Assembly: GCF_014859565.1 (NCBI RefSeq)
Contig: NZ_JACUUA010000008.1
Coordinates: forward strand, 1 to 44,595
Length of the DNA stretch: 44,595 nucleotides
Origin: Marinospirillum sp.
Lineage (GTDB): Bacteria > Pseudomonadota > Gammaproteobacteria > Pseudomonadales > Halomonadaceae
Reading direction: 5' to 3'
Below the pieces are notes generated by a model that was given only the letters and a program-made list of their open reading frames with translations, searched no databases and was not told the origin of the DNA. Positions within the stretch are counted from its first letter, which is position 1; each line of letters begins with the position of its first letter. Position numbers and translations under genes: made by a program. Of the stretch, positions 34,912 to 42,242 are shown piece after piece.

Positions 34912-35557
34912 CGTGACCAGCCTCAGAAAAAGCCTGACTCGCAGTGTCACAGGGTTGGTGCTGTTTGCCCTGGTCACGGCAGGGGCAGTCAGCTTCACCC
35001 GACTGATGACCAGTGAGCGGATAGAAGAAAATCGCTACCAGGCTGCGGCAAGGTTGCTTTACTCCCTGGCTCCTCGAACGCAATACCAGCTGGACATACG
35101 CCAGCCGGTGCAACTGCCTGCGGCTCCCGAGCTGGGACACCAGCAGCCCTTTGCGGCTCATCTGGCCTGGCAGGATGATCAACTGTCCATGATCCTGCTG
35201 CCAATCACTGCACCGGATGGTTACACCGGACGCATTGAACTGCTGGTGGCCTTACACCTCAACGGGCAGATTCAGGGTGTACGCGTGCTGGATCACCGTG
35301 AAACACCGGGGCTGGGTGACAAGATTGAAGAACGAAAATCCGACTGGATTCACCGCTTTGATGGTCTCAGCCTGAGCAACCCTGAGCTTTCCGGCTGGGC
35401 AGTCAAAAAAGACGGTGGTGAGTTTGATCAGTTCACCGGAGCCACTATCACTCCCAGAGCCGTGGTGAACAGTGTTAAACGCAGCCTGTTGTGGCTGCAA
35501 ACTCCGGAAATCCAGCAACTGTTATCTCAGATGGAGCAACCCAATGAGCAGCAGTGA
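34904..35557 (+). CDS. rnfG: Rnf/Rsx complex flavoprotein subunit G
   Basis: 217 aa. One N-terminal membrane helix ([15 protein letters not shown]) precedes a periplasmic FMN-binding domain with [14 protein letters not shown] and the flavinylation motif [16 protein letters not shown], in which the second Thr is expected to carry FMN. It overlaps rnfD by eight bases and rnfE by fourteen. Confidence 0.95.
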   Translation: MTDVTSLRKSLTRSVTGLVLFALVTAGAVSFTRLMTSERIEENRYQAAARLLYSLAPRTQYQLDIRQPVQLPAAPELGHQQPFAAHLAWQDDQLSMILLPITAPDGYTGRIELLVALHLNGQIQGVRVLDHRETPGLGDKIEERKSDWIHRFDGLSLSNPELSGWAVKKDGGEFDQFTGATITPRAVVNSVKRSLLWLQTPEIQQLLSQMEQPNEQQ

Positions 35558-36257
35558 ACAACACACCAACTACTCCAAAATTGCACTGGATGGACTCTGG
35601 CACAATAACCCGGCACTGGTACAACTGCTGGGGCTTTGTCCGCTGCTGGCGGTGACTGGCACAGTGGTGAATGCACTGGGACTGGCGGCAGCCACCCTGC
35701 TGGTATTACTCGGCTCCAGCTTTTCTGTCTCCATCATTCGTCATCATGTACCTGCCAGTGTACGGCTGCCTGCTTTTGTGATGATCATTGCCTCTTTTGT
35801 GACCTGTGCAGAACTGCTGATGCAGGCTTTCACCTTTGAGCTGTACCAGATTCTCGGCATTTTTATCCCGCTGATTGTCACCAACTGCGCCATTCTTGGT
35901 CGTGCTGATGCCTTTGCCTCCAAAAATCCACCCCTATCAGCACTGCTGGATGCCTTGATGGTGGGTCTAGGATTTGCCGCAGTACTGGTGCTGCTGGGTG
36001 CTTTCCGGGAAGTTCTCGGGCAAGGCACGCTGTTCAGTGGCATGGAGCTGTTATTCGGCGCTGCCGCCGCCAACTGGAAAATCACCTTCTTTACCGACTT
36101 TCAGGTACTGATTCTGCTGCTGCCACCGGGTGCTTTTTTTGGCATGGGGCTCATCATTGCCATCAAAAACCTGATTGACCAGCAGCTAAAAAAACGCACC
36201 CAACCCCAGTCGAGGAAGGTGGCAAAGGTGGTCATACACAAAACTCCGACACACTGA
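35544..36257 (+). CDS. rnfE: Rnf/Rsx complex subunit E
   Basis: 237 aa from ATG 35544, preceded by GGAG eight bases upstream; a longer reading frame from 35472 would overlap rnfG extensively without homology. [19 protein letters not shown] and [22 protein letters not shown] match RnfE, and [21 protein letters not shown] follows the usual pattern. It is the last rnf gene here. The nth gene that often follows in gammaproteobacteria is absent and gene debris comes next instead. Confidence 0.95.
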   Translation: MSSSEQHTNYSKIALDGLWHNNPALVQLLGLCPLLAVTGTVVNALGLAAATLLVLLGSSFSVSIIRHHVPASVRLPAFVMIIASFVTCAELLMQAFTFELYQILGIFIPLIVTNCAILGRADAFASKNPPLSALLDALMVGLGFAAVLVLLGAFREVLGQGTLFSGMELLFGAAAANWKITFFTDFQVLILLLPPGAFFGMGLIIAIKNLIDQQLKKRTQPQSRKVAKVVIHKTPTH

Positions 36258-36289
36258 TATTTATACAGTATCGACTAGGCTTGCCGTAG

Positions 36290-36505
36290 AAGGGGGGGAG
36301 GCGCGGCAGTTTTGGTTATGAACAGGAACACCTGGCTTTGTCTCAGGCCATGGCTGAACAAACCTTACTGCCCAGCCTGAGAGCACAACCCCAAGCCAGT
36401 GTGATTGTTAATGGTTTTTCTTGCCGCCAGCAAATCTGCAGCGGTTCGGAACACCGGCCACTGCATTTGGCGCAAAGTTTGCGGAATCGTTTAAAAATGG
36501 ACTAG
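36290..36505 (+). pseudogene. C-terminal remnant of FAD/Fe-S 2-hydroxyacid (lactate/glycolate-type) dehydrogenase
   Basis: A reading frame opens after a stop at 36287 and ends at TAG 36503. It reads GSFGYEQEHLALSQAM, then LLPSLRAQPQAS, VIVNGFSCRQQI and HRPLHLAQSLRNRL. This matches the extreme C-terminus of large FAD-binding plus CCG-domain oxidoreductases, where CCGMAGSFGYE.EHY.lS and ADGFSCR.QI....R..LHlAe are typical. The preceding Cys-Cys-Gly is already replaced (KGGRRGSFGYE). Over 90% of the parent gene is missing. It overlaps the end of the next gene by four bases. Confidence 0.75.
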
Positions 36506-37563
36506 TCCACTACATCCAGCCGACGGGTTGGCCAGTGCAGCGTAGCGGTGCGAATTAACATCTTTTGTGCCAGTTCTGGTTGGGTTTTGCGGATCACCTC
36601 TGCCGCAAATTCTGCCATAAAGTTGGCTTTTAACTCTGCACGGGCGTGATCAGGGCCAGCCTCCTGAAAAGGAGCCGAGGACAAGAGCAAAAAACCATCA
36701 TCGGGAATGCGCCCTTTTTCCATATTGGCACGAATGATCCCGGCGGCTTTGGTGATCGGGTCGGACAAATCCGGGCTGTAAGGCCCAATAATCAGCGCCA
36801 CATTGGGCACATGCAAAAAATCAAACCCCCGACCGACACAAATCATCCATTCGCGGTGTTCAATGTCCGGCTCCCGGTGGCTCTGGCGGATTTCAGCGAT
36901 GTGACGAATATTCCCTTCCACCAGCGGCAACAAATCATGACGCATTTGTGAAGGCATATCCGGCAGCAGGCTTTGCAAACGGGGAATCAGCGTAGGGATA
37001 TCAACATCCGACAGGGTGGAAAGATCCAGCTGTACATCTTCAGCACCATGAAGAATCAACGCATCTTCATCGGTTTCAAAACCACACACCAGCGGATAAA
37101 CCGTCTGATGATCGTGACCAAAAATTGCCTCTACCTGCAGGCGAATATCCTGAGCATGCTCCATGGCGGCATGATGATCACAGTCAAAACCGGCACAACC
37201 GCGTGAACGATCACCTTTTGAATAGTGGTAGGTGATAATAATCAACACCCGACGACCGGCATTAATCGCCTCCAGCACACTACTTTCCAGCAGGTCACCC
37301 ATATAAGGCCAGCCAAGATCAAAAATACCGCCCAGATTACGAAACGGGCGAATAATACCCAGCGGAGTTTGAGTGGCATAAGGCAAATGCAGGCGGCCAT
37401 CCATGCATTTAAGTGCAATGATGTGGGTGGGATGCTCAGCAAGATAACGCTGACGAGCGAGGTAATTTTCTGGATCACAGAACTGAGCAGAATGAGTGCG
37501 GCTCAGCTCCATCAACCAGTCAATGCGTTGCTGGATGGGTTGAGAATGAATTGCAGACGGCAT
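36502..37563 (-). CDS. Beta-carbonic-anhydrase-like protein (CsoSCA-like Zn site)
   Basis: 353 aa from ATG 37563, which has AAAGGAGG eight bases upstream; an ATG at 37599 would lengthen it without a ribosome site. In numbering from 37599, ALKCMDGR gives C65-x-D67-x-R69, FRNLGG resembles the RNAGN of beta-carbonic anhydrases, and SSVLEAINAGRRVLIIITYH leads to H125, with C135 ten residues on (SRGC). This C-x-D-x-R ... H ... C order is the beta-class zinc and Asp/Arg dyad pattern. The long His-Cys spacing is like carboxysomal CsoSCA rather than the HxxC of ordinary enzymes. No signal peptide and no carboxysome genes are seen. CO2 hydration is plausible but inferred. Confidence 0.6.
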   Translation of the reverse strand: MPSAIHSQPIQQRIDWLMELSRTHSAQFCDPENYLARQRYLAEHPTHIIALKCMDGRLHLPYATQTPLGIIRPFRNLGGIFDLGWPYMGDLLESSVLEAINAGRRVLIIITYHYSKGDRSRGCAGFDCDHHAAMEHAQDIRLQVEAIFGHDHQTVYPLVCGFETDEDALILHGAEDVQLDLSTLSDVDIPTLIPRLQSLLPDMPSQMRHDLLPLVEGNIRHIAEIRQSHREPDIEHREWMICVGRGFDFLHVPNVALIIGPYSPDLSDPITKAAGIIRANMEKGRIPDDGFLLLSSAPFQEAGPDHARAELKANFMAEFAAEVIRKTQPELAQKMLIRTATLHWPTRRLDVVD

Positions 37564-37649
37564 TATTGTTGTCCTCCTTTCGTGTCTGTTAATGGCCATT
37601 TATTCTGACCGGAGTATAACCCTAAAGCCGTTGCTGCGAACACCCGCAA

Positions 37650-37901
37650 CTACTCACTATCACCAAACAACAAATCATCAATTTCCCGCATGATAAATCC
37701 ATGATCAGTGATATTGTGCGCCAGATGTCGCGCTTCTTCTTCGGTGTAGTGCAGCAGGTTAAAACTGATCTCACCGGCAGGTTCACCGTCATAAATCAGC
37801 TTGACCTGCAACAGCCAGCTTTCAGCCTCTGCTGCAGGTTGTAATTCCATCACTGCCCGCAGATTGCCTTCCAGATGACTGATCAGATGATAAGTGCCCA
37901 T
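37650..37901 (-). CDS. Small uncharacterised protein
   Basis: 83 aa from ATG 37901, supported by GGGGAGG a few bases upstream; a longer frame from 37931 lacks such a site. Sequence character: an N-terminal MGTYHLISHLEGNL, a predicted beta-rich middle (WLLQVKLIYDGEPAGEISFN), then an acidic helix (YTEEEARHLAHNI) and a DDLLFGD tail. No cysteines, signal or membrane segment. I do not recognise it. It is 48 bases after rlmD on the same strand and may be its operon partner. Confidence 0.6.
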   Translation of the reverse strand: MGTYHLISHLEGNLRAVMELQPAAEAESWLLQVKLIYDGEPAGEISFNLLHYTEEEARHLAHNITDHGFIMREIDDLLFGDSE

Positions 37902-37949
37902 ACTGCCTCCCCTTAAAATGGCGGAGGCCATGCAAAAAATGCGCCCGAA

Positions 37950-39350
37950 TCAACTGCGCACAAACAATGCCATGCTTTCAACGTGGGCGGTCTGCGGGAA
38001 CATATCCATAATACCCAGCCGATCCAGCCGATAACCCTGCTGCTCCAGACTGGTTTTATCCCGCGCCAGCGTGGCAGGATTGCAGGAGACATACAAAATA
38101 CGCCCGGCACCCAGCTCACCAAGCTGGTCACAAATACCCTCCGCACCGGCACGCGGCGGGTCGAGCAGAATCACATCCCAGCCACTGGCCGCTTCATTCC
38201 AAGCCTGCTGCTGCAAGGGACGGTTTAAATCGGCTGTGGTAAAACGCACATTGTTACAGGCATTGTGAGTCGCATTCATGCCACCCCGCTGCACCTGAGA
38301 CTCCAGCACTTCCACACCCAGCACCTCTGCGGCCTGCTGCGCCAGTGGTAGGGTAAAATTGCCAAAACCACAAAACAGATCCAGCACCCGCTCTGTGCCT
38401 TTTAACTTCAGCCAATCCAGCGCCTGTGCCACCATCTGTTGATTCACACCGGCATTCACCTGCACAAAATCACCGGCAGCAAAAAACAGCGTCTGATTCT
38501 GCAGCTGATAACTGAACAAGGGAGCGGGTTCGTCACTGCCAAAGGGATGAAGCCCTGTCTCATCCTGAAACTGCAACACAACACCCTGAGCACCAGCCCA
38601 ATCGCGCCACAAGCGTTGATCCTGACTACTCATCCGCAGCAGTGAACGCAACAAACGCACCAGCACACCCCGCTGGTTTTCACTCTGAATCAGCTCGATA
38701 TGCCCCAGATGTTTTTTGCCATCCAGCTGCGGCAACAATTCATGCAAGGTAGGCAACAAGGCTTGCAGCTCCGGCACCAGAACCGGACATTCTGTGACAT
38801 TGGTAATAAAAGCCGAGTTTTTCTCACGAAAACCCAGCAACAAACGACCATCCTTGCGCCACTTCACCCCCAGCCGTGCCTTGCGGCGATAAGCAAAAGG
38901 CGGTGAACTCAACGGCGGTTGTAACTGTTCCTGCGGATAATCCAGCAACTCCGCCACCAGTGACTGTTTAAAAGCCAACTGTCCCTGAGCATCCAGATGC
39001 TGCAAATTACAACCACCACAAGCGGCATAATGTGAACAGGCCGGGACTGTACGCCGAGGGGAAGGCACCAGCACCTGATCCACCACCGCCTCGTCATACC
39101 GGCTGCGGGTAAAACGCACCTTGCAGCTCACCCGCTCATCGGGCAAGGCACCTTCCACAAACACCGTTTTACCCTCAGCATTACGCGCTACACCCCGCCC
39201 CTCATGACTAAGGCGCAGAATCTGCAAGTGATGATCAGGGGAATCTGAGGCAGCAGCAGCCAGAGACTCGGCTTCTGCCGTGCGTGCTGCCGCAGCCTTA
39301 TCGGCCTTGGCAACAGCATTCTTGCGGGGTTTAGTGAAAAGGCGGCTCAT
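37950..39350 (-). CDS. rlmD: 23S rRNA (uracil-1939-C5) methyltransferase
   Basis: 466 aa. A TRAM-like N-terminal domain (HEGRGVARNAEGKTVFVEG) is followed by the Fe-S cysteines in CSHYAACGGCNLQHL, the SAM-binding VLDLFCGFGNFTLPLAQ, LLDPPRAGAEG, and the catalytic Cys in YVSCNPATLARD. Length and motif order match RlmD/RumA rather than TrmA. The Lys/Ala-rich first 40 residues are less conserved. Immediately upstream is an insertion-sequence scar, so its native promoter may have been replaced. Confidence 0.95.
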   Translation of the reverse strand: MSRLFTKPRKNAVAKADKAAAARTAEAESLAAAASDSPDHHLQILRLSHEGRGVARNAEGKTVFVEGALPDERVSCKVRFTRSRYDEAVVDQVLVPSPRRTVPACSHYAACGGCNLQHLDAQGQLAFKQSLVAELLDYPQEQLQPPLSSPPFAYRRKARLGVKWRKDGRLLLGFREKNSAFITNVTECPVLVPELQALLPTLHELLPQLDGKKHLGHIELIQSENQRGVLVRLLRSLLRMSSQDQRLWRDWAGAQGVVLQFQDETGLHPFGSDEPAPLFSYQLQNQTLFFAAGDFVQVNAGVNQQMVAQALDWLKLKGTERVLDLFCGFGNFTLPLAQQAAEVLGVEVLESQVQRGGMNATHNACNNVRFTTADLNRPLQQQAWNEAASGWDVILLDPPRAGAEGICDQLGELGAGRILYVSCNPATLARDKTSLEQQGYRLDRLGIMDMFPQTAHVESMALFVRS

Positions 39351-39508
39351 TGTGTTACACCGGTCAACAAAAGGAACCGCATACTAGGGTAAGCATCAAT
39401 CAGGTTCAACCTTCTTTCCACGGATTGACAACAGCAACCCCGGCAGCCTCAAAAGGACTGGTATCGCGTGTAGCAACCGTAAAACCTCTCACAGCAGCAT
39501 ATGAGTGC

Positions 39509-39577
39509 TCTGCCGAAAAGTTGCTGGAGCTGTACCGTAAAAGAGGCAGGGCCGAAGCCCATATGGGCGAGTTGAAA
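39509..39577 (+). pseudogene. IS1380-family transposase fragment
   Basis: About 23 codons reading AEKLLELYRKRGRAEAHMGE and then LK match the C-terminal part of IS1380-type DDE transposases (elv.lYRkRGkAE.HmGELk). No further transposase sequence or inverted repeats were found, so this is a scar. It lies in the 442-base gap 39351-39792, which otherwise holds only the weak fragment listed next. Confidence 0.65.
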
Positions 39578-39680
39578 ACCACTAATGAGGTTGCCCAGTG
39601 CGAGAGCTATGTTCTTTTCTGACCCCTGCCCCGGTGTTTTTCGAATTCGCCGGTAATCCAGCTGCTGTTCAGTATCGAAA

Positions 39681-39785
39681 TACGAAAGACTTCAGCGTTT
39701 TTGTCATTTCGTTCAGAAAAAATTTGGTGCTGACAAGCGGGTGTTTGCCCAGGTGCGGGTTGTTGATGTCATCAACGTGAACTGG
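39681..39785 (+). pseudogene. Possible DUF2726-like fragment
   Basis: A short frame reads YERLQRFCHFVQKKFG and then DKRVFAQVRVVDVINVNW. The VFAQVRVVDVI block resembles the VfaKVRLaDVl motif of DUF2726 nuclease-like domains. The frame is open for only about 50 codons and has no start codon, so at best it is a remnant. Low confidence. Confidence 0.25.
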
Positions 39786-39792
39786 TCAGCGA

Positions 39793-40068
39793 TCAAAAAG
39801 GGTTCTTTTCATAAATATTCTTGCGATGACCAAAGCGCTCAACAGAAATAATATTCTCCTGATCAAGAATCCTGACGATGATTCGATAATCACCAACCCT
39901 GTAACGCCACCGGCCACGCGGAGCACCTTGCATGGCTTTGCCCGTTGAGCGAGCATCATCCATCTTTTCAAGGTCATCCAAAAAATCAGAAAGCCGCTGA
40001 ATTTCAGTGGGTGTGCTTTTCTTGAGATCCTTCAGCGCCTGCCTGGCAAACTCAATCGTCCAGGTCAT
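39793..40068 (-). CDS. RelE/ParE-family toxin
   Basis: 91 aa. TWTIEFARQALKDLKKSTPTE, LDDLEKMDDARSTGKAM, GRWRYRVGDYRIIVRI and VERFGHRKNIYE follow the RelE superfamily pattern (strand, helical hairpin, then RyRvGdYRii and the C-terminal VGHR.diY). RelE members usually cleave mRNA in the ribosomal A site; ParE members poison gyrase. The RYRVGDYRII block with the GHRKNIY end favours the RelE type. It overlaps the antitoxin gene by 17 bases. Confidence 0.9.
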   Translation of the reverse strand: MTWTIEFARQALKDLKKSTPTEIQRLSDFLDDLEKMDDARSTGKAMQGAPRGRWRYRVGDYRIIVRILDQENIISVERFGHRKNIYEKNPF

Positions 40069-40297
40069 TCAAAATGCCCTGCAGGCTACGGCCATTTTTT
40101 GGAATATAATTTTCTATCTTGCGACTACCGTCAGGGTTGGTGTTCTCAACAATTCGCTGTTCAGCAATATAAAGATCCTCGTAGTCATCAAGGAAACGCT
40201 GCAGAGCCTCTTTAAGATAAAAGGTCTTATTACGGCCAGTGACCACGGCCAGATTACTGAGACGTGTTTCAAGCTCTGGTGAACGAAAAGTAATCAT
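40052..40297 (-). CDS. RelB-type ribbon-helix-helix antitoxin
   Basis: 81 aa from ATG 40297, chosen for the GGAGG about nine bases upstream; a frame from 40369 would include the promoter. The N-terminal ribbon-helix-helix is ITFRSPELETRLSNLAVVTG with RNKTFYLKEALQRFLDDYED, and the C-terminal tail (KNGRSLQGILNDLDD) would wrap the toxin. It should neutralise the downstream RelE-type toxin and repress the promoter at 40329-40356. Confidence 0.9.
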   Translation of the reverse strand: MITFRSPELETRLSNLAVVTGRNKTFYLKEALQRFLDDYEDLYIAEQRIVENTNPDGSRKIENYIPKNGRSLQGILNDLDD

Positions 40298-40328
40298 GTG
40301 CTGATCCTCCCTCATGGATTGTAGTACA

Positions 40329-40356
40329 AGTATAACGTGTAATACATTTTCTGCAA
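40329..40356 (-). promoter_or_regulatory. relBE-type promoter with overlapping operator
   Basis: On the minus strand, TTGCAG (-35, 40351-40356) is followed after 16 bases by TATACT (-10, 40329-40334). An imperfect palindrome, GTATTACACGTTATAC (12 of 16 positions symmetric, 40330-40345), overlaps the -10 box, as expected for autorepression by the antitoxin. It lies 32 bases upstream of the antitoxin ATG. Confidence 0.65.
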
Positions 40357-40522
40357 GAGGTGTCGACAAAGTGACGACCGCATAGAGTCAATAGTTCAGA
40401 CAGTTTCATGATGCAATAGCCCCGCAGTTGCAAAGCTCCTCAAAACCTGGCCTGGATTTTATGCAATTGAAGTCCAGACCCAAGTACGAAGAAAAGCGCT
40501 TCAGCAGGTTTAAGGCTGTCAT

Positions 40523-41146
40523 TCAAGATTTTGGTGAGTGAGGCTGGCAGGCTGGAGCGGAATGACCATCACGGATCAGGTTACTGATGTAGGATTCTGC
40601 CGGTGCTTCAGGGGCTTCGCCTATATGAATACCCAACCAGTGACCACGGGCATTACTACGTGCCTCTTGTAATGCCTCGGCAGCATCCTGACGATAAATA
40701 TTCACCTGATCCTGATGATCATGATGATAAACATCCGGCCAAGCATAACCACTGCGGATCAACGCAAGATTACCATTGATCTCTTCACGGACATCATAAA
40801 CTGTACCCAGCCAGATGGAGTCATAAAGCACAGCATCCAGCTGTACCCGTACCTCACTGCGCAAGCGTCCCTGTGAAAGGTCAATCAGCCCCAACACTGA
40901 GCGGCGGTAACCCGGCTGATGTTTCAGTGGTGTATTCACACCATTCAGGACAAAACACACATTTTTTCCATCCGGCATACGCAGCAGCAAAGTCTGGCCA
41001 TCTACTATCTCTTGCACCGCAGCAGGTAAGGGTCGACCTACACCCTTGATCAACACCAGGCTGGCAGTGATTGCCGGCAGAGTGTAGATCAGCAAAGCCA
41101 GGCTGGTGCCAGCAAACAGGATGATCAGCCAACGATTGATACGCAT
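40523..41146 (-). CDS. Membrane-anchored staphylococcal-nuclease-like protein, catalytic residues lost
   Basis: 207 aa. An N-terminal membrane anchor (about 6-33) precedes an SNase/OB-fold-like domain. VQEIVDGQTLLLRMPDG and FVLNGVNTPL align with the SNase motifs V..ViDGDT and fRL.gVDTPE. All four catalytic positions in these blocks are changed: the Ca-binding Asp of DGDT is Gln51, the catalytic Arg is Val66, the Asp of VDTPE is Asn71 and the Glu is Leu74. The C-terminal GNLALIRSGYAWPDVY and EARSNARGHWLG still follow the family. It is probably a binding module facing the periplasm, not a nuclease. The fold call is mine from motif spacing. Confidence 0.7.
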   Translation of the reverse strand: MRINRWLIILFAGTSLALLIYTLPAITASLVLIKGVGRPLPAAVQEIVDGQTLLLRMPDGKNVCFVLNGVNTPLKHQPGYRRSVLGLIDLSQGRLRSEVRVQLDAVLYDSIWLGTVYDVREEINGNLALIRSGYAWPDVYHHDHQDQVNIYRQDAAEALQEARSNARGHWLGIHIGEAPEAPAESYISNLIRDGHSAPACQPHSPKS

Positions 41147-41184
41147 CCTTTCTCCCGATTCTGTTCATCTTTCATTTCTAGCAT

Positions 41185-41793
41185 TCAAAGCGGTTTATTT
41201 CTAGCCTGATCAGAAAATAACTGCAGCTGCCCCCGCACCTGCTCGGAAAAGACTTTTAAAAAGTGATCCAGAGCCGTCTGCTCACCTTCCAGACTGGCCA
41301 CCACACCTTCACTGTAATCAATTTGTACACGCAACCCAGCCTGATCGGCCAACCGCCGCAACAAGGATTCATGCTCAAAAGCCGTTGTCAGGTGTAAAAG
41401 GGCAAAAGTTTTTAACTCAACATAAACAGCCGATTGCAGGGGTTCACTGATTGCCTGACTGTAGGCACGCACCAACCCACCGGCACCCAGTTTTATACCC
41501 CCAAAATAACGCACCACCGTAGCCAGTACCTGATCCAGGTGTTTGTGCTGCAATACATTCAACATTGGTGCTGCCGCAGTACCGGAAGGTTCACCATCAT
41601 CCGACTGGCGCACCTGCCCGTTAACCAGCAGGCAGAAACAGACATGAGTGGCATCCGGGTGCTGCTGTCGCAAAGTCTGCACCCGCTCCAGTCCCTGCTC
41701 CATACTGGTCACCGGTTCAACACAACCGATAAAACGTGATTTTTTGATTTCCAGCAGGCTATTCACCGGCTCTGGCAAGGTCTGGCGCATCAA
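41185..41793 (-). CDS. yigZ: YigZ/IMPACT family protein
   Basis: 202 aa. LEIKKSRFIGCVEPV, HPDATHVCFCLLV, QSDDGEPSGTAAAPML, VVRYFGGIKLGAGGLVRAYS and the C-terminal ferredoxin-like domain are diagnostic of the YigZ/IMPACT family. Its eukaryotic homologue modulates Gcn2; bacterial members are suspected to act in ribosome or translation-related regulation. Normal length and complete. It lies 38 bases upstream of the SNase-like gene on the same strand. Confidence 0.92.
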   Translation of the reverse strand: MMRQTLPEPVNSLLEIKKSRFIGCVEPVTSMEQGLERVQTLRQQHPDATHVCFCLLVNGQVRQSDDGEPSGTAAAPMLNVLQHKHLDQVLATVVRYFGGIKLGAGGLVRAYSQAISEPLQSAVYVELKTFALLHLTTAFEHESLLRRLADQAGLRVQIDYSEGVVASLEGEQTALDHFLKVFSEQVRGQLQLFSDQARNKPL

Positions 41794-41872
41794 CTGTCAT
41801 TTCCATGTTTTTTGTTTCAGATCAGAGGCGTAAGATTAGCACATTCGGTCAGATGACTCAGGAAGGACAAGC

Positions 41873-42030
41873 ATTTTGCTCAGACATTATTACACCGGCA
41901 GGGATGTAACCTGCGCCCAGAACATTGATGAATTACGCAGCATGGCGGCAAAATGCCTGCCAAACTTCTGCATGGAGTATCTGGAAGGCGGTTCAGATGA
42001 TGAATACACTGTGACTGCAACTGGTGCGTG
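41873..42030 (+). pseudogene. N-terminal remnant of FMN-dependent alpha-hydroxyacid (lactate-type) dehydrogenase
   Basis: The frame reads LLRHYYTGRDVTCAQNIDEL, then RSMAAKCLPNFCMEYLEGGS, then DDEYT, and ends at a TGA near 42030. This is the first about 45 residues of the LldD/glycolate oxidase/mandelate dehydrogenase family (..dlr..a...LP.f.feYleGGaddE.T). GGAAGG lies about nine bases before an ATT/TTG start, so this is a true gene head. The FMN barrel and catalytic His are absent. Homology ends at about 42012, where it meets the opposing acetyltransferase fragment. Confidence 0.75.
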
Positions 42031-42242
42031 ACCAGATTGACGCTTGCCTCCAGCGGGGATGCTGACCCCAGCACCGGAAAATTTCCACGCACTTTGGTTT
42101 CAAACCACTGCTGCATGTCGGCTTCACTGCGGGGCTGGTATTCGTAGAGTGCGGTGGAGTTCAGGATCACCTGATTAAAAATTGCCTGAATGGTTTTGCC
42201 TTGTTGTGCTTGTGTGCACTCGATCAGTCGCAGTTCACTCAC
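42020..42242 (-). pseudogene. N-terminal remnant of phosphinothricin-type GNAT acetyltransferase
   Basis: Begins at GTG 42242 (GTGAGTGA overlaps the ggt stop, so it was coupled to ggt). It reads LRLIECTQAQQGKTIQAIFN, then QVILNSTALYEYQPRS, then MQQWFETKVRGNFPVLG, matching the first about 60 residues of Pat/YncA-like acetyltransferases (I..cT..ha.aI..IfN.aI.nSTAlYdY.PRs...m..WF..K...nfPv.G). The acetyl-CoA-binding half is missing. Homology stops near 42040, where the opposing dehydrogenase head begins. Confidence 0.75.

Noticed and set aside
40461..40541. Small ORF starting MQLKSRPKYEEKRF, overlapping the end of the SNase-like gene
   Set aside because: 26 codons, no ribosome site and no recognised family; likely chance.
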